Assembly: GCA_963841995.1 (NCBI GenBank)
Contig: CAWJEX010000022.1
Coordinates: 27,715-91,714 of the forward strand
DNA length: 64,000 bases
Reading direction: 5' to 3'
Source: DATDPM01 sp963841995
GTDB lineage: Bacteria > Pseudomonadota > Alphaproteobacteria > DATDPM01
Shown here: positions 26,290-36,275 of the stretch, in pieces
Position numbering within the stretch: position 1 is the stretch's first letter
Layout of the letters: every line of letters starts with the position of its first letter
Position numbers and translations under genes: made by a program
Notes under the pieces: model-generated
What the model was told of the DNA's origin: nothing
What the model saw: the letters and a program-made list of their open reading frames with translations, nothing else
Database searches by the model: none

Positions 26290-27885
26290 TCAGTGCAGAA
26301 GACCCGCAAGTCGTTCGCCGCGCTCGAACTGTTCCATAATGGCAGGGCTGAGAAGACTTATATTACTTCCCGGTTGCCCTTGGGGTGAGATCTGGAGCAT
26401 CTGCGCTGCGGCGTCGCGAGCTTCTTTTTCATGGCCGAGGAGCGCCTGAACGACCGCCAGATACAAGTGATTCGGCAAGAACATCGGATTGAGCTCCACG
26501 CCTCGCTTCAGTGGCGCGAGAGCTTGTTCGTAGGCTCCTGTGGCGAACAGACAATTGGCGAGGCCGAAAAAATAAAAGGTGGACGGCTGTGGGTTGAGAT
26601 GCATCGCAGTTTCGATGTGGTGGAGAGCTTCCTGTGCCCGATCAACAAAGCACAAGCTGAAAGAAGCGAAGAGGTAAGCATCGGCATCATTGGGGTCAAG
26701 CATGCAGGCGCGCCTCGTTTCCGCAACTGCTGAAGCGGCATTGTTCCGCCATAACTGTACCCATCCCAAGATCGAGTGACCGATGGGGAGCAGTTCATCC
26801 AGCTCGACGGCACGCTCGGCATGAATGAGCGCCGGATCGAGTGTCCGCTCGCGGATAGGAACCCAATTCTGCGACCATTGCAAAGTGTAACAGCGGGCCA
26901 ACCACGCATGCGCTAACGCATAAGCAGGGTCGAGTTCGATTGCGCGCTTGAAGTGCGCCTCGGCCTCGAAAGAGCCCTCCCGCGTATATCGCCAGTGACA
27001 CTCCAAGCCTCGCATGAGCGCATCATGTGCGGCGGGACTAGCCGTTCCTTCATATCCAAGCCGTTCGGCTTCAAGGCTCGTAAGCTTGATCTTGAGCGCA
27101 TCTACGATCGCATGGCTCACATCGTCCTGCACCGTAAAGACGTCGTCTAAACTTCGATCATAGCGCTCGGCCCAAAGCGTTCGGTCGGATCGCGTATCCA
27201 CGAGCTGGGCACTGATGCGCAGCCGATTATCCGCGCGCCGAACACTGCCTGTGACGAAGTAACGAACGCCGAGCTCTTCCGCAATTGCCGAAGATCGCTT
27301 GTCCGTGTGCCTGTATGCGAACGAAGTGTGGCGGCACAGCACGAACAAGCCGGAGATTTTGGAAAGATCCGTGATTATGTCGTCAGTAATGCCGTCGGAA
27401 AAATATTGCTGCTCGGGCTCGCCGCCTTCGTCCGCAAACGGAAGCACTACGACCGATGGTTTTTCCTCAAAATTTCTTACGGTTTCTCGCATCCACGCGG
27501 ATTTCTCGCCTCCCACCGCTCCTTCGCTGCGGATCGTTATGGCGTAGGAACCCTTGGGCACATCAATGTGGACGGGATCCAACCGGCCCTCGCCGTCGTA
27601 ATACTCGCGAAGCTTTGCGCGCAGCCGGCCGGCTTCCACACGCACGATGGGATCGGACACCGGATCGAACCCGTGATCTCGGCCAAAAACCTCGATTCCG
27701 AGCGTGTAGCCCTTAAGCCGGTCCGCGCGTCCGGCCAAGGTCTCGTCGACAATGAACTGAAGGAACCGCCGCTGGCGGTCGGAGTGGGCAAACAAGGAAC
27801 TTTTGACTATCCGATCTGCGGCAGACCGGACCGCAGTCAAATCGGCCTGTAGCCCTGCTTCGCCGATGCTTTCCTTGTTACCCAT
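26290..27885 (-). CDS. Regulator with winged-helix-like start, TolB-like domain and TPRs
   Basis: A 531-residue protein of the group often labelled adenylate cyclase although it carries no cyclase domain. Residues about 15-125 form a conserved N-terminal region (SDRQRRFLQFIVDETLAGRA; DPIVRVEAGRLRAKLREYY). Residues about 140-270 are a TolB/FlgO-like domain (SVVVLPFADEGG; YFSDGITDDIITDLSKISGL; LVDTRSDRTLWAERYDRSL). The remainder is a set of TPR units (AEAHFKRAIELDPAYALAHA; AVAETRRACMLDPNDADAYL). Function is probably sensory or regulatory. The last codons (LAGLLH-stop) recur at 45.9 kb next to R1 copy G. Confidence 0.8.
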   Translation of the reverse strand: MGNKESIGEAGLQADLTAVRSAADRIVKSSLFAHSDRQRRFLQFIVDETLAGRADRLKGYTLGIEVFGRDHGFDPVSDPIVRVEAGRLRAKLREYYDGEGRLDPVHIDVPKGSYAITIRSEGAVGGEKSAWMRETVRNFEEKPSVVVLPFADEGGEPEQQYFSDGITDDIITDLSKISGLFVLCRHTSFAYRHTDKRSSAIAEELGVRYFVTGSVRRADNRLRISAQLVDTRSDRTLWAERYDRSLDDVFTVQDDVSHAIVDALKIKLTSLEAERLGYEGTASPAAHDALMRGLECHWRYTREGSFEAEAHFKRAIELDPAYALAHAWLARCYTLQWSQNWVPIRERTLDPALIHAERAVELDELLPIGHSILGWVQLWRNNAASAVAETRRACMLDPNDADAYLFASFSLCFVDRAQEALHHIETAMHLNPQPSTFYFFGLANCLFATGAYEQALAPLKRGVELNPMFLPNHLYLAVVQALLGHEKEARDAAAQMLQISPQGQPGSNISLLSPAIMEQFERGERLAGLLH

Positions 27886-28108
27886 GACACGCCTAGTCCC
27901 GCCTTACCGCTGTCCTCTGTCAGCGGAATAAGCCAAACGTCCGCCCCGAGAGGGCGGGTTGTTATCTACTGTTACATACTACTTTAACGCTCAATGGAGC
28001 GCCAAGCTTACTCCCGGCCTACGAAGCCATGAACGAGTAGCCGCCACGATTTCCCAGAAAGAGATGCCATTAAAGATGGCGAAAATTGGCGGCTACCAGG
28101 CAAAACAG

Positions 28109-28126
28109 AGCCCCCTTAAAGGGGCT
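28109..28126 (+). promoter_or_regulatory. Short inverted repeat in the 5' leader of the secreted-protein gene
   Basis: AGCCCC-CTTAAA-GGGGCT forms a perfect 6-bp stem with a 6-base loop, 60 bp upstream of the ATG at 28186. It could be an mRNA-stabilising hairpin or a protein site; no T-run follows, so it is not an obvious terminator. Confidence 0.45.
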
Positions 28127-28185
28127 GGGGTCATAGAAGGGCCGCCAATCCCGGCAGCCCAACGAGTTCAACAGGGAGTATTTTC

Positions 28186-28722
28186 ATGAGCAATGTTTCC
28201 AAACAATCCTTACGGATCTTGTCGGCCTTAGCCCTGATCGCCGTTGGGTCGAGCGATGCTCTTGCCGGCAATATGAAGGACACCGGCAGCATGGATGCGA
28301 CCTATGCCAAACGCGAGGCGCTGCCCATTGCCGACCGGGACGGTCACGTGCTGATGCTCAGCGAGGCGGTGGGAACCGATGTCAATACAAGCCAGTCCGC
28401 ATATCTCGAGGGCTTTGCCTTCAGCGCCCGCGAGATCAACGATCTAACGCAGGGCACCGGCACTCAGCATGGCTATGTCATCTTCAGCAAAGGTGACGAC
28501 AGCGAGGTGGTCAAGTACGACGGCAACATCACCACTGTCATGAAGGACGGCCATCCGGCTACGAGCTTCAAAGGCAAATGGTCGGCCGTGAACGGTACCG
28601 GCCGTTACGCCGGCATTCAGGGCGACGGGACCTATGAGGGTCACTTCACGGCCGAGGACAAGTGGCACGTCGACTGGACCGGCTGGCATTCCTTGTCCGA
28701 GACTCTCGCCAACGTCCAGTAG
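28186..28722 (+). CDS. Secreted protein of unknown function
   Basis: A 178-residue exported protein with a clear signal peptide (ILSALALIAVGSSDALA, cut before GN). The mature part is rich in Gly, Asp and Thr with a beta-rich look (GYVIFSKGDDSEVVKYDGNI; SFKGKWSAVNGTGRYAGIQG). The GTGRYAGIQGDGTYEG motif resembles allene-oxide-cyclase-like or similar small beta-barrel secreted proteins. A GGGAG ribosome site lies 7 bases before the ATG. It is followed by the aldehyde dehydrogenase gene on the same strand. Confidence 0.65.
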   Translation: MSNVSKQSLRILSALALIAVGSSDALAGNMKDTGSMDATYAKREALPIADRDGHVLMLSEAVGTDVNTSQSAYLEGFAFSAREINDLTQGTGTQHGYVIFSKGDDSEVVKYDGNITTVMKDGHPATSFKGKWSAVNGTGRYAGIQGDGTYEGHFTAEDKWHVDWTGWHSLSETLANVQ

Positions 28723-28849
28723 CTTCAACAACGGACTGCACGGGACAGCCTCGTGCGGTCCGCGCTTTTTGGTATTAGGCATCGCCGGACGGCAACCAAT
28801 CGGCCGAACTCTTTCGAAGCCGGCGGCGCCATTACAAGGGGAGGAAACG

Positions 28850-30604
28850 ATGCAAAATCAATCCGCACTTCGTACTTCGCAAGCTTCGGTGACTCGCTCC
28901 AACGTCGCTGACTTGCCGCGCGCGACCGGTGTCAAAAAGATGGATGAGATCGTTGTGCGCCTGCGCGATGGAGCGCCGCGATTCGCCTCGCTGTCGCTTG
29001 CGGAGCGCATCGAGCTCGCACGGTCCATGCAACGCGGGTATCTTCATATTGCCGAGCGATCCGTCGCCGCCGCCTGCCACGCTCGCGGTTTGCCGCTGGA
29101 ACTGGCCGGCGAGCAATGGGCAAGCGGGCCTTCGTGCGTTGTACGGCATCTGCGGCTCATAATCGAATCGTTGGAATCGATCGCGCGAACCGGCAATACG
29201 CGAATCGGCAAGGTCAGTCGCATGAGAGACGGCCGCCTTTCGGTGCAGGTTTTTCCCGCGAATGGGATCGATGGGATGCTGTTTTCCGGCGTGACCGTGG
29301 ATGTGCGCATGCAAGAGGGCATCGGCGAAAACGAGATGCATGCCGCGCGAGCCCGCTTCTATAAAGAAAAACCCCATAACGGCCGGGTGGCGCTGATTCT
29401 TGGAGCCGGCAACGTCGATTCGATCGTCTCTTGCGATGTCGTCACCAAGATGTTCAACGAGGGCAAGGCCTGCATCGTGAAGATGAATCCGGTGAACGCT
29501 TTTCTCGGTCCCTATCTCGAAGAAGCTTATGCCGAGCCGATTGCTCGCGGTTTTCTTTCGATCGTTTACGGTGGCACGGAAGAGGGCGAATATCTCGTCA
29601 ACCACCCGGGCGTCGACGAAGTGCATTTGACCGGCTCTGACCGGACTTATGACGCGATCGTGTGGGGTCCGCCGGGGCCGGAACGCGAGCGGCGCAAAAT
29701 CAAAAACGAGCGGCTTGTCACGAAACCGGTGACGGCCGAACTTGGCAATGTCTCGCCGATTATAGTGGCGCCCGGCCCTTACAGGCGCAGGGAGCTCCTC
29801 TTTCAGGCCGAAGAAGTGGCGGGGCAGCTGGTGATGGGGTCATCCTTTTACTGCTGCACCGGCAAAGTCGTCATAACTCCCAAAGGCTGGCCGCAACGGG
29901 AGGCGTTCCTCGCCGCAATCAAAGAGACACTGTCGCGTGCGCCTCAGCGCACGGCCTACTACCCTGGAGCACGCGAGCGATTCGGTAAATATACGGCGGG
30001 AAGGCCGGGGCTGTGGACCTCTGGCTCGCAGGAAGGGGATCGGCTTCCTTGGGCAGTTGCGGCTCACCTCGATGCCGGCAACACATCGGACCCCGCTTTT
30101 TCCAGCGAGTCCTTCTGCCCAGTGCTGTTCGAAACCGCCGTCGGAAGCACGGACGTCGAAGAATTCCTGGAGCGAGCCGTCAGCTTCGCCAACGAAACGC
30201 TGTGGGGCAGCTTGACCGCGACGCTTATCGTCCATCCCAAGGTGCAGAAAGATAAGGCAATGGGCCCACTCGTTGAGCGTGCGATTGCGCGGCTCGAATA
30301 CGGAACGGTTGGCGTCAATGGCTTTCCCGTCATGGGGTTCGCCTTCATGACGCCGCCTTGGGGCGCCTATCCCGGTTCGAGTCCCGCCGATATTCAAAGC
30401 GGCATCGGTTTCGTTCATAACACGCCGATGCTCGAGGGAATCGAGAAGGCGATCATGCGCAACCCGCTTACGACCTTCCCCAAGCCCATTTATTTCCCGA
30501 GCCACCGAAGTGCTGTAACCGTCGCGCGGCGGCTATCGGCGCTGGAGGAGCGCGGAAGCTGGGCCAAGGTCCCGGGGGTCATCGCTGCGGCCATGCGTTG
30601 TTGA
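28850..30604 (+). CDS. Aldehyde dehydrogenase superfamily protein
   Basis: A 584-residue member of the NAD(P)-dependent aldehyde dehydrogenase superfamily, longer than the usual 480-500. The nucleotide-binding part shows RVALILGAGNVDSIVSCDVV and the catalytic block shows VTKPVTAELGNVSPIIV (cf. ELGGKSP). The probable nucleophile lies in MGSSFYCCTGKVVI, where two adjacent Cys occupy the active-site position. The chosen ATG has a GGGGAGGAAACG ribosome site; a longer frame from 28634 overlaps the preceding gene. The next gene encodes an adenylate-forming ligase, so the pair may interconvert a carboxylic acid, its activated form and an aldehyde, as LuxC/LuxE do. That is inference. Confidence 0.8.
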   Translation: MQNQSALRTSQASVTRSNVADLPRATGVKKMDEIVVRLRDGAPRFASLSLAERIELARSMQRGYLHIAERSVAAACHARGLPLELAGEQWASGPSCVVRHLRLIIESLESIARTGNTRIGKVSRMRDGRLSVQVFPANGIDGMLFSGVTVDVRMQEGIGENEMHAARARFYKEKPHNGRVALILGAGNVDSIVSCDVVTKMFNEGKACIVKMNPVNAFLGPYLEEAYAEPIARGFLSIVYGGTEEGEYLVNHPGVDEVHLTGSDRTYDAIVWGPPGPERERRKIKNERLVTKPVTAELGNVSPIIVAPGPYRRRELLFQAEEVAGQLVMGSSFYCCTGKVVITPKGWPQREAFLAAIKETLSRAPQRTAYYPGARERFGKYTAGRPGLWTSGSQEGDRLPWAVAAHLDAGNTSDPAFSSESFCPVLFETAVGSTDVEEFLERAVSFANETLWGSLTATLIVHPKVQKDKAMGPLVERAIARLEYGTVGVNGFPVMGFAFMTPPWGAYPGSSPADIQSGIGFVHNTPMLEGIEKAIMRNPLTTFPKPIYFPSHRSAVTVARRLSALEERGSWAKVPGVIAAAMRC

Positions 30605-30654
30605 GCCCGGGATCACTGTCGCGCGGACCGATCAACGAGCGTTTGGAGACAGCG

Positions 30655-32068
30655 ATGTTCAACATAAGGCGTTTTGCCGCCTTCGCCGGCGCCTGGAAAA
30701 CACATAAGCGATCAATGGCGCGCCACTGGACGCGAGATGAGCTGAAAAAGCATCAGCAGGAACGCTTGGTGTCCCTGGTGACCCATGCCGTTCACAAGTC
30801 CGCATTTTATAGAGAGCTTTATCACAACATAAAGATCAGCGGCGGGTTCTGCCTTACCGATCTGCCCGTGATCGATAAGTCACTCATGATGGAAAATTAC
30901 GATCGGTTCGTGACCGACCCGCGCCTGAGTCTTGCCGGTCTGCGGGCCCATTTGCAGGAGATTAGCCACGACGACCTCTATGTCGACCAGTATCGCATTT
31001 TGACCAGCAGCGGCAGCACCGGTCTGCGCGGAAATCTTTGCGTTCAACAGGCGGGAATGGCAAATAGCGATAGCCACCGGCTTGCGGACATCTCATTACG
31101 CCGGACTCAAGGCGCCTCGTTTGCCCATAAGATGGCGCATGGCAACAATCGGCGCGGGAAGCCCATTGCATGTCACGGGCCGCTATTACCGGTGTGTTGA
31201 TGTTGGAGCCCACAAGGTTCTGAGATTGACGCCAAGCACGCCCATCGACCGGATGGTCGCGGCTCTTAATGATTTTCAACCCGATTTTATTTTCAGCTAT
31301 TCCTCGATTGCATCTCTGCTAGCCATCGAGCAGATCGAGAAGCGCTTGAGCATCCATCCTCGCTCCGTCAGCACCAACGCCGAGGTCAGGACCGGGGAAA
31401 TGGAGGAAAATATCCGTCAGGCGTGGGGGGTGACGCCATTCAACACGTATGGGATGACCGAAGCCGGGCTCGTTCTCGCCAACGACTGTTCCTGCCACCA
31501 TGGACTTCACGTCAATGAAGATTTTTTTATTGCCGAGACAGTCGACGAGAACAATCGCCCTGTGCCTGATGGGCAAAGCGGCGCCAAACTGCTTATCACG
31601 AATCTCTATAACTACACGCAGCCTCTCATACGTTATGAAATATCCGATATCGTGGCGTTCTCCGATACACCGTGCGAATGCGGGCATCCCTTCAAAACCA
31701 TTTCCAGCATCGGCGGGAGAAGCGACGAAATCATTTACTTAAACCGCCTGCAGGGAGGGGAGATTCCGGTTCATCCCCATAATCTGCGCAGCCCAATTGC
31801 CGAGATCACGGAGATCAAACAGTATCAGATCATCCAGGAAGACGATGGATTACATCTCACGATCAGCCTACGCCATGACGCGCCCGCCGATGTGGCAGCC
31901 AGAAAGCTCGAGGATAAATTCGTGCAGAAACTAAGCTCACTTGGCGCAGTTTGCCCCGCACTGCACATCAAGATTGTTGGCGAGATTGAGCGCGATGAGC
32001 GAAAAATGGGAAAACTGCGGCTTATCAAATCGAATCTTGACCGCGCATCGACGCGCCGCAGCGCTTGA
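30655..32068 (+). pseudogene. PaaK-like adenylate-forming ligase, +1 frameshift
   Basis: A protein of the phenylacetate-CoA-ligase-like branch of adenylate-forming enzymes. The N-terminal frame (MFNIRRFAAFAGAWKTHKRS) includes the P-loop ILTSSGSTGLRG. One extra A in GGAAATC near 31033 breaks the frame. Corrected, it reads GIFAFNRREWQIAIATGLRT and continues with FNTYGMTEAGLVLANDCSCH, LIRYEISDIVAF, CECGHPFKTISSIGGRSDEI and a C-terminal domain to 32068. About 470 residues in total, near normal for the family. A GGAG ribosome site lies before 30655, 50 bp after the aldehyde dehydrogenase stop, so they form one operon. The lesion is a homopolymer indel and may be artefactual. Confidence 0.82.
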
Positions 32069-32325
32069 TTTACCGTTCGTTGGCGTCAGCCTAAAAAGAT
32101 CTGAGCCGTTTTGAGCGGAGGTTTTCCGGCTCTGCAACGACCCAGCCACGGGTCATCGGTGGCGCCTTGTGTGTCTAGCGAGTCAAACAAAGAACACTCC
32201 GCAGTGGTAACCAGCGGGGCGAGATGAGCTATAGGCGAATCTTGGTGACGCCAGCAACCGACTCGCTTTGTGAAATTGCCGCGGTGTTACGGCTGGTTTC
32301 AACCACCATGAAATACTGTTTCCGA

Positions 32326-32518
32326 GCAGGTGGTGGTATCCAGGATTTCGAGGTGGGACAAAATCGCGTTCTAACCCATTGAAATATTTGGCCCGAAAAA
32401 AGACTTTGGTGCCCAGGGGCGGGATCCAACAAGCGTGATAAATCAATGGCTTACAAAGAAGTGGGACACTCAAACTTCCCATAGCTTTCTGAGGTTTTCC
32501 GGGAAAGTGTCCCACCGG
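32326..32518 (+). repeat. R1 dispersed repeat, copy D
   Basis: A full-length copy with CAGGTGGTGGTATCCAGGAT, GTGGGACAAAATCGCGTTC, TTTGGTGCCCAGGGGCGGGA, GTGGGACACTC and AAAGTGTCCCACCGG. It lies between the ligase gene and the chemotaxis receptor. Confidence 0.9.
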
Positions 32519-32685
32519 CTCGAGGATCAAACAACCAAACCCGACCCCAATCGCGCACCCGGGTTTTGCGGTCTTGAATTGTCGCTTCCGATCAAAGCAC
32601 AAGAACTCCTCGTGCATGTCACCCCGCTGGTTGCAACGGGGCGGGGCCGGCCCGAAGGCCGGCCCCTTATCCATGAGCTCGGGGA

Positions 32686-34374
32686 TTAAGCCGCACGGAT
32701 ATTGGCGAAGAAGCGATCGATGTCGGTACGCAGCGTCTCGGCCCCCCGTGCCAACTCTGCTGCCGCGGTCTGAACCTGCGCCGCTGCTGCCCCTGTTGCC
32801 TGTGCCGCCTGTGTCACGCCTGCGATGTTCGATGTAACCTCATCAGTGCCGGCCGCAGCCTGTTGGACGTTGCGGGCGATCTCCTGTGTTGCCGCATCTT
32901 GTTCCTCGACTGCCGACGCGATGCCGGTTGCGGTCTGGTTGATTTGCGCGATCACCGTCCCAATGCCCTCGATGGATTGCACCGACTGGCCGGTGGCCTG
33001 CTGGATTTCGGTGATCTTTGCCGAGATTTCATCGGTGGCTTTCGCCGTCTGGTTGGCGAGTGATTTCACTTCGCTCGCCACTACTGCGAATCCCTTGCCA
33101 GCCTCGCCCGCGCGAGCCGCTTCAATAGTTGCATTGAGAGCCAAAAGATTGGTCTGACCGGCGATGTCGGTGATCAGCTGCACCACGTCACCGATCTTCT
33201 GAGCGGCCTCCGCCAAACCCTTGATTTGGGAATTGGTCTTCTTGGCTTCGGTAACGGCCTGGCTGGTCATCTGGCTCGATTGCGCCACTTGACGGCCGAT
33301 CTCCGAGATGGAGGACGACAGCTCCTGGGTGGCACTGGCTACCGTTTGCACATTGGATGACGCCTGTTCGGAAGCCGCTGCCACTGCAGTCGCTTGCCGC
33401 GTCGATTGTTCGGCCGAAGCAGCCATCGACTGCGCAGTGCGGTCGAGTTCCGTGGATGCTGCCGACAAGGCCTCAATCGCCGACCGGGCCTGCTCCTCGA
33501 ACGTGCTGATATGGTTTTCGACGACTTTCTGTCGCTCCTCCTTTCGGACTTGCTCGGCCTGCTGCTCCGCCGCCAACGCATCCGCCCGAACCATGCTATC
33601 CTTGAAAACCTGCACCGCGGCGGCCATCCGGCCGATTTCATCGCCACGGCCTGTGCCCTCGATAACCACCGAGAGATCATGCGCCGCCAAACAAGTCATG
33701 GAGCTGGTGATACGATCGATCGGCATCGAGACGCCGATGACGACCATAGCGCCGGCGGCGACACAGAGAATGAGCGACAGCGCGAGGCCGCCGAAAATCA
33801 TGGCACGTGAGGAAGCGTAGAGGTCGTGATTTTTCGCAACCTCCTTGGCCGTCCCTTCGCTCTGGAATTCGAAATCCTTGTCCAGCACATCGTGGAATTT
33901 GTTGAAGGCGGTGCGCATCTCGCCCTTATAGGCGGCGAGCGCGGCGCCTTTGTCCATTTGCCCTGATTTGGCGAGAAGTTCCTTGCTGGCGGCGAGATAA
34001 TTCTGCCATCCGGCCGCGACAGTCGAGGCCAAAGCCCTTTCTTCATCAGTGTCCGCCGTAGCCATGTAGGCCTGCCAGGTCTTGTCGGTGTCTTCGATGA
34101 CGCTTCGCATCGTTTCTTCTTCCTTGGCCATCTCGTCGGCGGTCTGCGACATAATTTGAGCCGCCTCGAGCTGGCGGTAACGCATCGTCGTGCGGCCGTA
34201 CCGGCCCAGCAATTTCGTGCCTTCAAGCCAATTGGTCTGGATTTCGACGGCTCCGTCATTCACCGCCGCCAATCTTTGGATCGAAAACACGCCCAGCGCC
34301 GTGGCAATCGTCAGCAGAAAGGCAAAAGCCGCGATAACTTTCACCCGGATTGAAAGATCATTAAGCTTTTTCAT
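32686..34374 (-). CDS. Methyl-accepting chemotaxis protein
   Basis: A 562-residue transmembrane chemoreceptor. It has a first helix at 10-30 (VKVIAAFAFLLTIATALGVF), a periplasmic four-helix-bundle-type sensor domain (about 32-190), a second helix (FGGLALSLILCVAAGAMVVI), a HAMP domain, and a long cytoplasmic coiled coil with the hairpin tip DIAGQTNLLALNATIEAARA then GEAGKGFAVVASEVKSLA that contacts CheA/CheW. The start at 34374 (MKKLNDLSIRV) puts the helix at the N-terminus and overlaps the upstream receiver gene by 14 bases. No cheA or cheW is in the window, so it must signal to a system elsewhere. Confidence 0.93.
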   Translation of the reverse strand: MKKLNDLSIRVKVIAAFAFLLTIATALGVFSIQRLAAVNDGAVEIQTNWLEGTKLLGRYGRTTMRYRQLEAAQIMSQTADEMAKEEETMRSVIEDTDKTWQAYMATADTDEERALASTVAAGWQNYLAASKELLAKSGQMDKGAALAAYKGEMRTAFNKFHDVLDKDFEFQSEGTAKEVAKNHDLYASSRAMIFGGLALSLILCVAAGAMVVIGVSMPIDRITSSMTCLAAHDLSVVIEGTGRGDEIGRMAAAVQVFKDSMVRADALAAEQQAEQVRKEERQKVVENHISTFEEQARSAIEALSAASTELDRTAQSMAASAEQSTRQATAVAAASEQASSNVQTVASATQELSSSISEIGRQVAQSSQMTSQAVTEAKKTNSQIKGLAEAAQKIGDVVQLITDIAGQTNLLALNATIEAARAGEAGKGFAVVASEVKSLANQTAKATDEISAKITEIQQATGQSVQSIEGIGTVIAQINQTATGIASAVEEQDAATQEIARNVQQAAAGTDEVTSNIAGVTQAAQATGAAAAQVQTAAAELARGAETLRTDIDRFFANIRAA

Positions 34375-34891
34375 GGATGTACCCCCTGAATGAATGATGC
34401 AGTAAAAATGGGCTGATGCGGCGGAGGTCAAAGGTCCCGCGGCGCGCTAGCGAGATCGCTAGATCTAAGAGCGAGCTGCAACGAGCGGTCTTCGCGGGAT
34501 TCTCGCGTAGGCATGTCCTGACAAGGACCTGAAAGTCGTGCATCGAGAATGGCTTCCGCAGGGCGTAGTCGGCGCCGGCATCGAGCGCGGCTTGCAACGG
34601 GTCTTTGCAATCGCCCGGCGTCAGTTCGATGCTGCCGGAGATGGCGATGACCGGCCCGCAAAGGTTCTTCGCCCGAACGTGCCGGATGACCTCCCACCCA
34701 CTCATTTCCGGCATGATGAGATCGACGATGAGCAGGGAGATCGGCTGCGATTCCAAAATCTCGATCCCGGCAAGACCCGATGAGGCAAGCATCGGCCGAT
34801 AACCAAGAGTTTCGATCATCCGGGCAAACAGCCGGCATATTTCGAGGTTGTCTTCAATAATAAGAATCCGGCGTTCGAGATCGTTTGGCAT
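34361..34891 (-). CDS. Response regulator receiver protein
   Basis: A CheY-like receiver with a short C-terminal extension, 176 residues. Acidic pocket in LIIEDNLEICRLFARMIE, phospho-acceptor Asp in LLIVDLIMPEMSGWEVIRH, Ser in VIAISGS and Lys in YALRKPFSMHDF. GAGG lies 5 bases before the ATG at 34891; an ATG at 34912 overlapping the previous gene is the alternative. The end overlaps the chemoreceptor start by 14 bases, which suggests an operon of two receivers and the receptor. Confidence 0.88.
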   Translation of the reverse strand: MPNDLERRILIIEDNLEICRLFARMIETLGYRPMLASSGLAGIEILESQPISLLIVDLIMPEMSGWEVIRHVRAKNLCGPVIAISGSIELTPGDCKDPLQAALDAGADYALRKPFSMHDFQVLVRTCLRENPAKTARCSSLLDLAISLARRGTFDLRRISPFLLHHSFRGYIHEKA

Positions 34892-34898
34892 GACGGCC

Positions 34899-35309
34899 TC
34901 ACAGAGTTTCATTAGACATTGCGGAGAATTGTCGTATCACCGTCCCGCGGCAAAGATTCAGGGCGGCTTCGCCGATGAGCGCGTGGTTGATCGGCTTCGG
35001 AAATACAAAATTCGCGCCGAAGCAAAGCAACGCACGGCCCATGATGTCGCGGAAGCGGCGAGCTGAGCCGGTGATGACGATGATCGGCAGGTCCTTGTTT
35101 TCTTCTCTGATAGCGCGAACCAGCTCAATGCCGTCCATGTCCGGCATGACCAGATCGGTGATGACGAGGTTGAAGGCCCGCACGGCAAGCGCTTTGAGAG
35201 CTGCTTCGCCACTTCGGACCAGTTCGGGAACGATTCCATGCCGCTGAATAAGGGCGGCAAGAAATTCGCCGAATATTGGATCGTCGTCGACGATGAGGGC
35301 GCTGAACAT
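34899..35309 (-). CDS. Response regulator receiver protein
   Basis: A 136-residue single receiver domain without output domain. It shows LIVDDDPIFGEFLAALIQ, phospho-acceptor Asp in LVITDLVMPDMDGIELVRAI, Thr in IIVITGSARRF and Lys in FVFPKPINHALIG. First of the run receiver-receiver-chemoreceptor. It probably relays phosphate from the hybrid kinase encoded divergently at 36.3 kb or from another kinase. Confidence 0.9.
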   Translation of the reverse strand: MFSALIVDDDPIFGEFLAALIQRHGIVPELVRSGEAALKALAVRAFNLVITDLVMPDMDGIELVRAIREENKDLPIIVITGSARRFRDIMGRALLCFGANFVFPKPINHALIGEAALNLCRGTVIRQFSAMSNETL

Positions 35310-35460
35310 GGGCGGCTCGCATTGTTGCGTTACACCGCCACATATGACGCAGTCGGAGCGCGTTGTCTCGGCTGCCCAGGTATATTATCGCTCGGGATAA
35401 AGGGGGATCGAAACGGATAGCCCGCCGCAAGATGCGGAGGGGCCGATCTTCCGCCGAGCG

Positions 35461-36111
35461 CTAGTCTAGGGATGCCAAGCCGTCGCGGACGGCTTTGGCG
35501 ATGGCTTCGGAACGATTCTTCGCGTTGAGCTTCTCGACGATCCGCTTCACGTGCAGCTTGACGGTGATTTCAGCCAGATCAAGAGCGCGCGCAATTTCCT
35601 TATGGGTCGCGCCTTTTACCATCATCTTCAGCACTTCACTTTCGCGGGGTGTTAGCGCCCGATCGACGCGCGTGGCAGCGGCAGGTTCTCCCGCCGGCGC
35701 GTTGGCGAGAAGATCCGGCGGAACGTAGGGAACGCCGGTCACCACCAGGCGAAGGGCCGCCATGATCGATTCGGCGGCAAAAGCCTTCGGAACATAGCCT
35801 TTTATCCCCGCCTCCATTGCGGCGCGAACGAGCGCGGCGTCCATATCCCCGGACACCGCAACGACAATGAGCGATGGAGAGATTTGTTTTAGACGCGCCA
35901 GCCCTTCGCGCCACGACATATCCGGCATATGCATATCGATGACAGCGATCGGCGCACCCGTCGATTGCAGTGCGGCGCAGGCTTCGGTGAAATTATTGGC
36001 GATGGCCGCCACGCGAAATTCCGGATCGCGGGCAATAAGCCCCGCCATCGCCTCCCGGAACAGCGGGTGGTCGTCAGCGATCAGAACCGATCGATATTGG
36101 GTCTCGGCCAT
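35461..36111 (-). CDS. NarL/FixJ-type response regulator with LuxR output domain
   Basis: A 216-residue two-domain transcription regulator. The receiver (1-125) has SVLIADDHPLFREAMAGLIA, Asp in IAVIDMHMPDMSW, Ser in VVAVSGDMD and Lys in GYVPKAFAAES. The LuxR helix-turn-helix (about 152-210) reads LTPRESEVLKMMVKGATHKE and TVKLHVKRIVEKL. The downstream receivers and chemoreceptor are on the same strand 150 bp on, and a hybrid histidine kinase is divergent 165 bp away. Together they look like one signalling locus. Confidence 0.93.
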   Translation of the reverse strand: MAETQYRSVLIADDHPLFREAMAGLIARDPEFRVAAIANNFTEACAALQSTGAPIAVIDMHMPDMSWREGLARLKQISPSLIVVAVSGDMDAALVRAAMEAGIKGYVPKAFAAESIMAALRLVVTGVPYVPPDLLANAPAGEPAAATRVDRALTPRESEVLKMMVKGATHKEIARALDLAEITVKLHVKRIVEKLNAKNRSEAIAKAVRDGLASLD

Positions 36112-36275
36112 CCCCTAGCGGAACGCTCCCGGCTCTTGATCGGCTTAAGCAAAAGTAATTAAACGAAAGTATAATCCCAAGCTTAAACCTATGTATATCT
36201 GCAACATACGAGGCGAAGCGCGACTCTCCCCTGGAACGCGTCTACTCTCACGCTCTTGGATATAGGTGGGTCCCC

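Noticed and set aside
26290..27885. Adenylate cyclase
   Set aside because: Proteins of this build are often so named, but no class III cyclase catalytic domain is visible; only TolB-like and TPR parts.
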